NCBI GenBank assembly: GCA_949592205.1
Contig: CATIUR010000001.1
Coordinates: 238,470,750 to 238,534,749 of the forward strand
Direction: 5' to 3'
Source of the DNA: Helichrysum umbraculigerum
Lineage: Eukaryota > Streptophyta > Magnoliopsida > Asterales > Asteraceae
DNA length: 64,000 nt
Shown: positions 47,017-57,077 of the stretch, one piece after another
Position numbering within the stretch: position 1 is the stretch's first letter
Layout of the letters: each line of letters opens with the position of its first letter
Position numbers and translations under genes: made by a program
Notes under the pieces: generated by a model
Told to the model about the DNA's origin: nothing
The model's database searches: none
What the model saw: only the letters and a program-made list of their open reading frames with translations

Positions 47017-47272
47017 TTTTATTTATTTATTTATTTATTTTTTTTTACAAAATAGTCGAAAGTCCTCGGTAGCTCCAATGATCATACACAGAAGCGGAGA
47101 AATAGGTCAGCGCGAAGCTTATTAAAAACCTATCCCTTTCGGGAAGCAGAGTGACCCTCCTTATACCTCTGTTTTTGTTAGTAATCTCAATGGGTGAGCC
47201 GATTTTTTCAATTGAATTTTAATGTACAAAAATTTATATTTTTACAGGGGAAAAATTTAAAATTACCACTTG

Positions 47273-47290
47273 TCCCCGGCAGCGGCGCCA
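47273..47290 (-). promoter_or_regulatory. Primer-binding site (tRNA-Asp type) of the non-autonomous element
   Basis: The complement reads TGGCGCCGCTGCCGGGGA, identical to the site in element 2 at 27042-27059. It sits nine bases from the 5' LTR boundary at 47300. Confidence 0.88.
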
Positions 47291-48304
47291 AAAACTTCAT
47301 GTGTGCTAAGTATAGTCAATTAAAATAACAAGTTTTAAATAAAAGAAATACTAAATAATACTATCACACAATACAGGCAAGAATGACCCGTTCGTATAAT
47401 ATAGCTTTATAAGTAAGTCCAGGTATCGAACACAGGGAAAGTGGAATCTTTAATTAATCCCTAAACTAATGTTTACAATATTCACAATTAATTACAATTA
47501 ATTTTACAGATAAAAGGGGAGACGTTTTAGTTCCGTTCGAACATATATTTATTGTGATACAGAATTAAGATTACTAAAGTAATTGAAGTGATTAAGAGAC
47601 AACTAAGGTAAATTAGGTAGATCGGAGATATATTTTATCTAGACTAACTATGTTACATTCAAATTCTCTTATATGTTTACTTTTGTTAGCTGATTGACTT
47701 TATGTTGAAATATAAAAGTGGATATCCTCCTTGGTCGGGTTTAAGTATCCTGGATAGCCTCCTATGGTCTGGTTTAAGTATCCTTTATTAAGCTCTTCAA
47801 CGTATACGAAGGTTAACTAACTTCGGGGTCTCAAATGTTATTATCTAATCAATTATAGTTTAATCCAGTAATAATTATAACCTATCACGCAGTCAGGGTA
47901 TTTAAGTTATAATTAAAACATAAACCTAAATTATTAATCAACGCATACAAGTACTCACTATAGCATGAATCTCATAATCATATAATCAATATAGATATAA
48001 CCTTAATAACATTCATAGAATCAATCAACATAAACATATAATCAAATAATCATATAAACATCTTTCATCTAAACAAATATGTTAAAGATTAATCAATATC
48101 CAATAATAAGAAATCAAGATCTAAATACAAACATAAGTAAAAGATCTAGAATCAAACCAAAGAAACCGAATTATTCTTCATTAGGGTTGCAAGTCCTCAA
48201 TCCCTAGCCTCCTAGCCTTCAAATTCGACCTTAAGTTTTTCCTTAACCCTTACAATCGACTTTTGCTCTCCAAATTCGTATATAGTATCGTCTGGCCGAG
48301 CCCT

Positions 48305-48367
48305 CTATTTATAGTTTTTATGAACCGCCGGTCCAACCGCCGGTTGGAGTTCCCAACCGCCGGTTGG
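48305..48367 (-). promoter_or_regulatory. Palindrome pair and TATA box in the non-autonomous LTR
   Basis: Two exact CCAACCGCCGGTTGG palindromes, 20 bp apart, with a TATAAATAG box 19 bp downstream in the direction of transcription. The sister LTR has the same layout with one C-to-T change in each palindrome. Confidence 0.65.
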
Positions 48368-48411
48368 ATTACTTGGAGTCCAAGTCCAACTCTGCGATCT
48401 TCACCGCCTTA

Positions 48412-49899
48412 TGATGAACGTGTATAAGTACTATATTTAAGTAGTATTTTACCCCTTTTCTTGAATGTTATTATTGCAATTAATTAAGTTTTGGTACTTA
48501 TTTCGTTCATATTTGCAATTAGAAGTGGAAATCAAGTTTGTTGGAGAAAAGGAAAGATAATAGTCAATAAACACGTCGAATGATGCAATTTTTGAAGAAA
48601 CGAGCGGAGCCGGGGTTTTAAAAAAAGAAAAGTTGAAAGAATCTGGAAATTCATTCCATCCGCCGGATGGATCATTCATCCGCCGGATGGATGAAGGCGG
48701 TGGAGGCCCAGAGTTCGCAATGATGGGCTGGGCTTATTTTCAATCCATCCGCCGGATGGATCAATTTTTTAGAAAGTATAAAACGCTGTTTTTAACCCTA
48801 AAACAGGGAGTTCGGCTGTGGTTTGTGGTTTTTGACTATTTTCGACAGCAGAAGCTTATTTACGAATTTTAGGGTTAATTTGGAGGCACAAAGAGTGAAG
48901 GTTGAGGTTATTTCGCTTTAGCTTTTTGTGATTTATTATTTCGGTTTGCAAATACTCTTGTTGTGTTTTTGAAGTTTATAAATCTGTATTTTGCATATTG
49001 GATGATGAATTGAATCATTTAGTAGTTGTGTAGTAATAAATCTTGGATAATGATTGATTGAACGATTATATTGCACGTTTATTAAGTTGTTTAGTTGAAG
49101 ATGATTATGTTATCCGTAGATCCTTATTTATTGGTGATTATAAGTTATTAGTTGACATGATTGATAGTATTACTAAGATTGATTTCCTTTAGTATTATTG
49201 ATTATTGATGATTAGAATTTAAGTTTTAATCATTGCTGAATATATTGAGTTTGACAGGTCAAGAGAATAATAACTAAGTTTTATCTAAAATGAATAAGCT
49301 AATAAGTGATTATTAGTAAGGCATTGTTGAGTCATACCGTTAGGATCAATCATAATCAATCGTGAACACTTAAGGCATAATATAGGGAAAAGCACGCAAT
49401 AGAAAAGTACAATTCTTGCGACGTCGGATCGATGTTTAATGTGGAACCCTAGGTTATAGAAATTAGTTGGACCCGAACAGTTGGCTAATTTACATTTAAG
49501 TCGGATTCTTTGATTAGTCTCTTAATTGATATAAAAGAAATCAAAGTTAAACAATGAACGTGCAGTGAATCGGAATATATGAATATGAGTGGAGTTACTA
49601 CACGATTACTTTCTTCCTTCCTATTAATTCCTATCTGTTATTTAATTTAAGTAGTTCATTTGTTTTAATTATTAATTTATTTAAAATATTCGCACGGAAC
49701 TAAAACGTCCCCCAGTTTATTGTTTTCTAGTTAATTAGTATTTCTTATTTTTATAAATAACCACCGTTCCCTGTGATCGACTCGGATTTACCAAGTCTAT
49801 ACTTACATTCGATCAGGTATTCTTGCCTGGTTGTTTGATAGTATTAATAAGGTATTTCCATTTCTAAATAAATAAAACGAGACGCTTCACACGCTATCA
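48412..49899 (+). repeat. Solo LTR B (same family as solo LTR A), TSD CCTTA
   Basis: Begins TGATGAACGTG and ends CACGCTATCA, flanked by CCTTA (48407-48411 and 49900-49904). The empty site is at 42726-42730 in the sister LTR. Related to 24264-25810 across its length. Confidence 0.95.
48656..48784 (+). promoter_or_regulatory. Palindrome array and TATA box in solo LTR B
   Basis: CCATCCGCCGGATGG is at 48656 and 48745, and a slightly changed copy (CATCCGCCGGATG) is at 48677. TATAAAAC lies at 48777-48784, 17 bp after the last palindrome. The frames 48449-48679 and 48633-48872 are by-products. Confidence 0.65.
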
Positions 49900-50238
49900 C
49901 CTTACAATATTAATATTCAACCGCCGGCTGGCTATACCAACCGCCGGTTGACCTTGGTTTCCAGAATATTCCAAGCACGGGCCAGGCTCCTCTTTTAGCC
50001 CATTAACCTTCTTAATCCGTTTTTCTTCATTCTTTAAGCCCAATTTACTTTATCTTTGGGTTTAGTCTTCAATTCAGGTCCAAATATCTTCAATCTTTAG
50101 TCTTCTCTTTATTCTCATCATTTAAAGCTCTTTTCTCGTTCTTTTCTTTATTTAATTACCTTTATACCTATATTGCAAATATAAACACATTAAGTATCTA
50201 AATCTAATAGAAATGCAATAAAAGTATACAAAATATAA

Positions 50239-53200
50239 TTATTTGCGATTAGAAGTGGAAAGATCCAGAAAGACAAGAAACCGCAAACTAAGGGAAATGC
50301 TAAGGGAAAGGGAAAGCAAGGTGCTTATGTCCCTAAACCTAAGCAAACCCCTCCAGCTATGTAAGAGCATCCAGCTAAGAATGAGGCGTGTCACCACTGC
50401 TCTGAAGTGGGACACTGGAAGAGGAATTGTCCTGCCTATCTTGCTGAGTTGATGAATAAAAAGAAGAAGCTAGCCGGCTCGACCGGACCTTCAAGTATCT
50501 TCACGATAGAATTATATTCTTTCTCTAAATCAAATTCCTGGGTATATGACACTTGTTGTGGTACTCAAATCTGTAATACCCTATAGTGAATTAGAGGAAA
50601 GAAGAAACTGAAACATGGGGCACTCTACTTGTACAATGGTGTACGTGAAGCAGTAATGCCAATGGAAGTTTTGACTTAGTTTTGCCTTCGGGCTTAATCA
50701 TTGTATTAGACAATTGTCATTATGCACCTGCTATTATTAGAGGTGTTGTTTCAGTTTCACTTTTGAAAGATAACGGATTTATCAATGTTTTCAATGATTA
50801 TGGTATTTCAGTTTCTAAAAATGACGTTCATTATTTTAATGCTATTCCTTGTGATGGTATTTTTGAAATTGAGATGCCTGATCATGTTTCAAAAGTTAAT
50901 TCTATGTATTCTGTTAGCAATAAAAGAGCCAAATCTAATTTGGACTCTACCTATCTTTGGCACTATCGTCTTGCAAACATTGGCAAGAAACACATTGAAA
51001 GGCTTCCACGTGAAGGGCTCTTAAAATCAGATGATGATGGATCCTTTGATAAATGCGTATCTTTTGTTTGTAGCAAGATGACACGGAAAACCTTTCCACA
51101 TCAAACGCAAAGGGCTAAAGCTCTACTTGGAATTATACATACGGATGTTTGTGGTCCATTTAGACATGTGTCAAGACATGGTGCTAGCTACTTCATCACT
51201 TTTACTGATGATTTCAGTCGTTATGGTTATGTTTACTTTCTTAAACATAAACATGAAGACTTTGAAACATTTAAAATGTTTGAGAGTGAAGTAGAAAATC
51301 AACTCGGTAAGATCATCAAGATCCTTTATTCGGATCGAGGTGGTGAATACTTAAGCCAAGAGTTTAAGGATTATCTGAAAGCATGTGAAATTGTCCAATA
51401 GCTTACTCCTCCATACATACCACAACATAATGGAGTGTCGGAGAGGAGGCATCGAACCCTGTTAGACATTGTAAGATCCATGATGAACCTTACAACTCTC
51501 CCATTATCATTTTGGGATTACGCTCTTTTAAATATGCTATACGTATTTTGAATATGGTTCCAACCAAGAAGGTGGATAAGACACCACATGAATTGTGGCA
51601 TGGGAAAGTCCCTAATTTATCTTATTTAAAGTTCTGGCGATGTGAGGCGCTTGTGAAGTGGGATACGCCTGACAAACTCGAGCAAAGATCTATTAAGTGA
51701 ATCTTTGTAGGATACCTAAAGGAAACAATGGGTTACTACTTGTACAATCGTTCTGAAAATACTGTTAAAGTTGCTATATATGCTGAGTTCTTTGAAAAGA
51801 ACCTCATAGCTGAAGAAAATAGTGGGAGGGTCGTAGAACTTGATAAGAATCAAGAGGAAGATGCATCACCTTCTACAATCACTAGCGAACATCAAATTGG
51901 GGGGGGGAAAGTATTCAAAGTGTTGAACCTCAAGTCGATGTTGTTCCAATTCGTAGGTCTGCAAGGACAATACATGCTTTCGAAAAGTTGTGTCTAAATG
52001 TAGAAACTGAGGAGCACATGTTAGGAGATCTTAATGAACCTCATAATTTCAAAGCTGCATTATCAGATCCAGAATCTGAAAAATGGCTTGAAGCTACGAA
52101 TGTGGATGGGAATATACACACCTATAAAGCTCGTCTCGTAGCCAAGGGTTATACTCAAATCTATGGAGTTGACTATGATGAAACCTTCTCTCCTGTAGCG
52201 GACGTTAGGGCTATTAGGATTCTCTTAGCCATAACAGCGTACTATGATTATGAGATTTGTCAAATGGATGTCAAGACTGCCTTCTTGAAAGGTTACTTAG
52301 ACGAGGATGTCTATATGGTTCAACCTGAAGGTTTTGTTGATCTATATCATCCCAGCAAAGTATGCAAGCTTCAAAGGTCCATTTATGGACTAAAGCAAGC
52401 ATCAAGAAGCTGGAACAAGAGGTTTGATGAGGAAATCAAAAGGTTTGGATTTACTCAAAACCCTGATGAGCAATGTGTATATCAAAAGGCTAGCGGGAGT
52501 AATGTTACTTTCCTTGTCTTATATGTTGATGACATATTGATCATAGGAAATCACATTCCAATATTACAAGATGTAATATCCTACCTTGGACAGTGTTTCG
52601 CTATGAAAGACTTGGGAGAAGCAGCCTTTATTCTTGGAATCAAGATCTATAGAGATAGAACAAAGCGGTTAATTGGACTAAGTCAAAGTGCTTATATTGA
52701 TAAGATCTTAAAGAGATTTAAGATGGAGAAATGTAAGCGTGGAAATGTTTCGATGCAAGGAAGATTTGACTTAAATAGCAAACAGTGTGCTTCTACACCT
52801 GAGGAGGTGGAGCGTATGTAAAGGATTCCTTATGCTTCGGCTGTTGGATCCATTATGTATGCGGTTAGATGCACTAAACCTGATATGGCATTCGCACAGA
52901 ACATAGCCAGCCGTTTTCAACAGATTCCAGGTGATAGTCACTGGGTGAAAGTCACTGGACTACTATGAAGAATATTCTCAAGTATCTTAGGGCTACTAGT
53001 GAGATAATCTGGAGTATGGTTGAAATCCTAGAGCTGAGCTCAAAGTGACTGGTTACAGTGATGCTGGATTTCAGACCGATAGAGATGATATGAAATCTCA
53101 AACAGGATACGTCTTCATCTTGAATGGAGACACAGTGGAAAGGGTTCCTTATGAAGCAATCAAAAACTGCCATGTCTGCAACTGAATCAGAGTACATAGC

Positions 53201-53533
53201 ATCGTTGGAAGCTGTGAATGGAAACTGTCTGGATTAGAAAATTTATTTCTGGGCTTGACGTGGTACCCACAAATAAAAATCCCATGGAGTTATACTGCGA
53301 TAACTCAGGTGCAATTTTCATTGCCAATGAACCCGGAGTTCAGAAAGGGGCCAGACATTATCCTAGGAGATATCACTATGTTCGAGAGCAGATTGAATTA
53401 AGGTGAAATCAATCTACTCAAAGTTCACATAGATGATAATCTAGTTGATCCGTTTACGAAGGCTTTACCTAAGGGAAAGCTTAATCAACATGCCGAGGGC
53501 ATAGACTTTTGTTATGCTAGTTATTTCATGTAA
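50239..53533 (+). pseudogene. Gag-pol remains of the outer copia element
   Basis: Order: gag C-terminus with knuckle CHHCSEVGHWKRNC (about 50388-50432), protease with VYDTCCGTQICNT (Asp-Thr-Gly changed to Asp-Thr-Cys), and GAG-pre-integrase with LWHYRLANIGKKHIERL. Integrase follows with HTDVCGPF, SDRGGEYLS and, after TAG at 51399, HNGVSERR. Reverse transcriptase has QMDVKTAFLKG and catalytic YVDD. RNase H has ATESEYIAS and the end LTKALPKGKL-type segment (as FTKALPKGKL). Several frameshifts and stops break it. An in-frame deletion at about 52113 removes the start of the reverse transcriptase before HTYKARLVAKGY. The N-terminal gag is missing. The copia type is secure; the lineage is not determined. 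Confidence 0.92.
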
Positions 53534-54351
53534 CTCTGTGTTTTAGTATTTGGATAAAGGATGTTGGACAATTGTTATCTAATAAATGAATTAAAGTACC
53601 TGGTATGTTTGTTTTCATTTGATAATTAATTGTATCCTATTTTTGCATGTTTAAATCCTTGAATAATTCTTATATTATTCTAAAATATCCATTATCGATT
53701 AACTATGTGGGAATATAGTTAAACTAAGATAAATCTGAGTGATTGGTATGGATGGTCCCTCCAAACTCACATGATATTCATAAGATGCATATCGGACTAC
53801 CCCAATTAACAAGTTAATTATCACTTTATGGATCGGCGTCATCAAGTGAAACTTGTAAATGGTTGCTTTATTTATCCTTTGACTTGAGATGCAAGTAGGT
53901 CTTGTATGTATGGATTGCATCTTCTTGATATAGTTCTAGCTATCCTGAATAAGATGGTAATAAAGGCTATTTTCAAAAGTGTAGTGAAGTACATGATTGA
54001 CACTTGTAATTAAGATAGGATTTGTTCCTTCAACTAGCTATTGAAGTATGATACCACTGGGCCCCTCATTAAAATTAATTAAGATATGTGTATGGCCATA
54101 CCCAAATGAAATCCAGATGTGTCTCGATTGATTTGGTAATCTTAATTGATTATTGGAATGAGAAACAGTATCGATAAATTATGGAATGACTTTGATCTAT
54201 ATTCATATTTAACAAAGGTATCGGAAACAAAGGGATAGTAAATACTGGAATCATTTTAATATATTTTAAGAAACTATACTTAAATATTTCTGGGAGCATT
54301 GGCGTGTTGCTAGATGCTTACCAATATTATTGCCTTTATTATTACATGCTC
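53534..54351 (+). other. 3' untranslated region of the outer copia
   Basis: AT-rich, no gene. It ends with the polypurine tract AAGTGGGAGC (54352-54361). Confidence 0.7.
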
Positions 54352-54361
54352 AAGTGGGAGC

Positions 54362-55048
54362 TGTTGGAAAATGACCATGTCAAATAAGTGCATGTCCAGA
54401 AACGTTTAGGCATACGGGGTCACACGCGTTAACATGTAGATACCGCTTATTTAATCAAGTTAAGTTACCTGTAATAACTAGTTGAGTTATTAGTTAATTT
54501 GTGATAATTTAATAAATGTTATTAAATTATAAAGTTCAAGGTGAAAGTTATTAGGACTAAAATGTTACTTCTAATTACTTAAAGGGTTTATAATTAATTA
54601 ATAATAAAATGTTATTATTTAATTAATTATTATAATAAAAGGTTATAAAAGGATTATATATTATAACCTTGCTGATATACGATTTATTCTTGATTCACAC
54701 AAAAATTAAGAAAAACCCCAAACCTTTCGAATCTTTTCCTTCTCTTGTTTTTCATTCGGCCGACGTCAAAAAGAAACCCAAGGGGTGTTTGCTTTTTGGT
54801 CGAAAAACAAAGAAGAAAAGCTATTTAATTTGGTTAATTGAACTAGCATTCGGGTGGTGATCGATAACGTGTTGTGTGTGCGATCGTAGAGGGGTTTTAC
54901 TTTAAACCCTAACTAACTATATTATTATAGTTTGATTGGAGCTTTGCTAAAAGGTACACATCTCGATCTTAACTAATTATAAATACGTGTTTATTTGCTT
55001 CCACAATTGTGTGACAATTTGAATATATATGTTTGCTATACTCTAACA
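54362..55048 (+). repeat. 3' LTR of outer copia
   Basis: 687 bp, TGTTGGAAAATG to CTCTAACA, intact. Contains TATAAAAGG near 54644. The 63-codon frame at 54669-54860 is not supported. Confidence 0.93.
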
Positions 55049-55053
55049 CAGTT

Positions 55054-55115
55054 AACTGAAAATTCGGTTTTGGTGATCGGTTTTAGGTCATAACCGACCC
55101 ATACTCACCAATCTC
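55054..55115. mobile_element. Right half of the MITE split by the outer copia
   Basis: AACTGAAAATTCGGTTTTGGTGATCGG style sequence ending CTCCCCTA. It continues the CCGAACC-rich sequence at 15890-15995. Confidence 0.45.
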
Positions 55116-55324
55116 CCCTACTAGTAACATAACATAAAACCTAACAAAAGAAGTATACACTAAAAATATCTTAATTAATGTAATGCTTTTATTACGTTTA
55201 ATGTAAATGTAATGTTTCTATTATGTTTATTAATGTAATGTAATTATGTTTATCATTGTGATAACACTTGAACTTGAACTTGCACATATACATAACATCG
55301 TCATTAAAAGTAATAAAATCATCA

Positions 55325-56895
55325 ATGGCGACTAGGGTTTGGACGATCAAAGGCAACGGCAGCGGCAAGCATCATCAACAACAAAATCATCAAGATGAAG
55401 GTTGGATTCATGTCGAACATGGTAAGAAACATCATCGTAACGCAGAGCATGTTAGATTGAATTCTCATATGGGACGATCACGGGAAGGGTTTAATAAGGT
55501 TAACGCTAATAATTACTCCCTTGAACGATTAGCCACATCGATATTTATCACAAACATACCCTGGAATGCCACCGCAAAAGATATATGGAATGAATGTCTC
55601 AAATGGGGTACGGTGGTCAATGTCTTCATCCCGTCGAAGCTTTCAAAATCAGGTGCAAGATTTAGATTTGCTAGGTTCATCAAGGTTCGTGATGTGTCTT
55701 CTCTGATTTCTAACCTGAGAACTATATGGATGGGGAATTTTCATCTTTATGCGGATGTGGTTAGAAACCCTCGTTCTCCAGAAAAGCCGAATGATAAGAA
55801 TGCTTATCATTTGCAAAAGAAGGCTGAAAACAATCAAAGTACATGATCATATATGGAAGCGGTATCTCAAGGAATAAAACCGAATAGCACTGAGCAAAAG
55901 AAGATAGGGGCACAACAATTACCTCCCATAATGAAGCAAACTAATATACTTGCAGAAAAGACTATTTTAATCACAGATGATGACTGCTTGAATTTGGAAG
56001 GAACACAATCTTCTTTTCTTGCGAAGGTTGTAGACGTGCAGGTACTTTCTAATCTACACTATCTGTTGAAAGTGAATGGATTTGTGGACTGTGCTTTTCG
56101 TTATATTGGTGGTCGATGGATATGGCTAGAATTAGAAGCATCGCAGTCATTGTCTACTTTTAAATTATCTGTGGAGATGAATAAGATATTTTCGGAATTT
56201 AAAACAATTGACAAAAGTTTCACTCTAGATGAACGTGTTGTTTGGGTTGACATCGTTGGGGTTCCTTTGGGTGCGTGGACGCATACAGCGTTTAAAAAAT
56301 AGATGCGGTATTGGGTGAGAGCATATATGTGGATATGGTTAAGGGTGAATCAATGGCACATGGTAAGGTCTGTGTCATTACCAAAATCATGTCTAAAATA
56401 CAAGAGGAACTAAAGGTTGTGGTAAATGGGGTAAAAGTCAATGTTATGTTAAACGAGTTCGCTTGCTGGGCTCCTGTTTATGCTTCGGATACTGATGACA
56501 GTTCAGCTACTAACTCGGAAGTGGATTCAGAATTTACAGATGAGTCTTTATCAGGTGAAACATTGGAGTTTCAGAAGGAGGATCACAAAAACACAGTAGA
56601 AGATGAGAGTTATGTTAATGTTGATAACAATGGTGATGGTTTGGAAAAAACAAGTGATGATGATGATCCGTTTAACTTAATTGGTCTTATTAAGGAAAGT
56701 GGGGCGGCTGTGACAAGAAATAATAATAATGGTTGTAAGAGTGACGACATTAATCTTGATCAAATGAATAACAATGGTAAGTCAGAATCTCCAAAAGGTA
56801 AGTCATCTAGTACACGCTCAACATCAACATCAACTTTTCCACCTGGTTACAAAGAATTTGCAAGAAATGTCAAGAAATCTAAAGAAGTTTTATAA
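55325..56895 (+). pseudogene. LINE ORF1: RRM and DUF4283-type nucleic-acid-binding protein
   Basis: ATG at 55325 (MATRVWTIKG) is preferred over upstream non-ATG starts. An RNA-recognition motif shows SIFITNIPWNA as RNP2 and ARFRFARFIKV as RNP1 (residues about 70-140). TGA at 55844 interrupts. The frame continues to 56302, then shifts in the A6 run at about 56296 and goes on from 56303 to TAA at 56895. The second segment (FAKVVDVQVLSNLHYLL-type) resembles the DUF4283 region common in plant LINE ORF1. An acidic Ser/Asn/Asp-rich tail follows. ORF1 proteins bind the LINE RNA. ORF2 starts about 180 bp downstream. Confidence 0.8.
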
Positions 56896-57077
56896 GAAAG
56901 TAAGAGTTATAAAACGGGGAGCCCTATGGAATCACTGTGTTCAATACAATCAAAATTTTCGGCCAAGGACATTGAAAGGGTAAATGTGTTGGGTAACATA
57001 ATTGGTCTTGATATGCCTGGTAACTTGAATGATGCCATCCATTTATTGAACAGGATGAGGGCCAATAATGGTTTCCA

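Larger units (their letters stand above)
41627..50238 (-). mobile_element. Non-autonomous Athila-like LTR element with a private ORF
   Basis: LTRs at 41627-43105 and 47300-50238 (the latter with a solo LTR inside and its outer ~45 bp deleted) enclose 4.2 kb. On the minus strand the order is 5' LTR, tRNA-Asp PBS (47290-47273), one long broken ORF (47016-45545), about 2.4 kb of non-coding sequence and the polypurine tract AAGTGTGGGGATATT. No reverse transcriptase, integrase or protease motif is present, so mobilisation would need proteins supplied by another element. The left flank cannot be matched to a right-hand TSD because of the deletion. Confidence 0.85.
47300..50238 (-). repeat. 5' LTR of the non-autonomous element, with solo LTR B inside, outer end deleted
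   Basis: Matches 41627-43105 up to AAAGTATACAAAATATAA (50221-50238), then stops. Palindromes CCAACCGCCGGTTGG lie at 48333 and 48353, with more at 49918 and 49937 after the solo LTR. The minus-strand TATAAATAG is at 48313-48305. Confidence 0.88.
15996..55048 (+). mobile_element. Outer Ty1/copia element containing two large nested insertions
   Basis: The 5' LTR starts TGTTGGGAAATG (15996) and the 3' LTR ends CTCTAACA (55048). The flanks CAGTA (15991-15995) and CAGTT (55049-55053) are a 5-bp duplication with one change. Its own parts are the 5' LTR at 15996-16431 and 41423-41626, gag-pol remains at 50239-53533, and the 3' LTR at 54362-55048. The chromovirus nest sits inside the 5' LTR. A non-autonomous Athila-like element sits further right in the same LTR, and the LTR end, PBS and N-terminal gag were lost. 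Removing the insertions leaves a copia element of about 5.5 kb. Confidence 0.88.
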
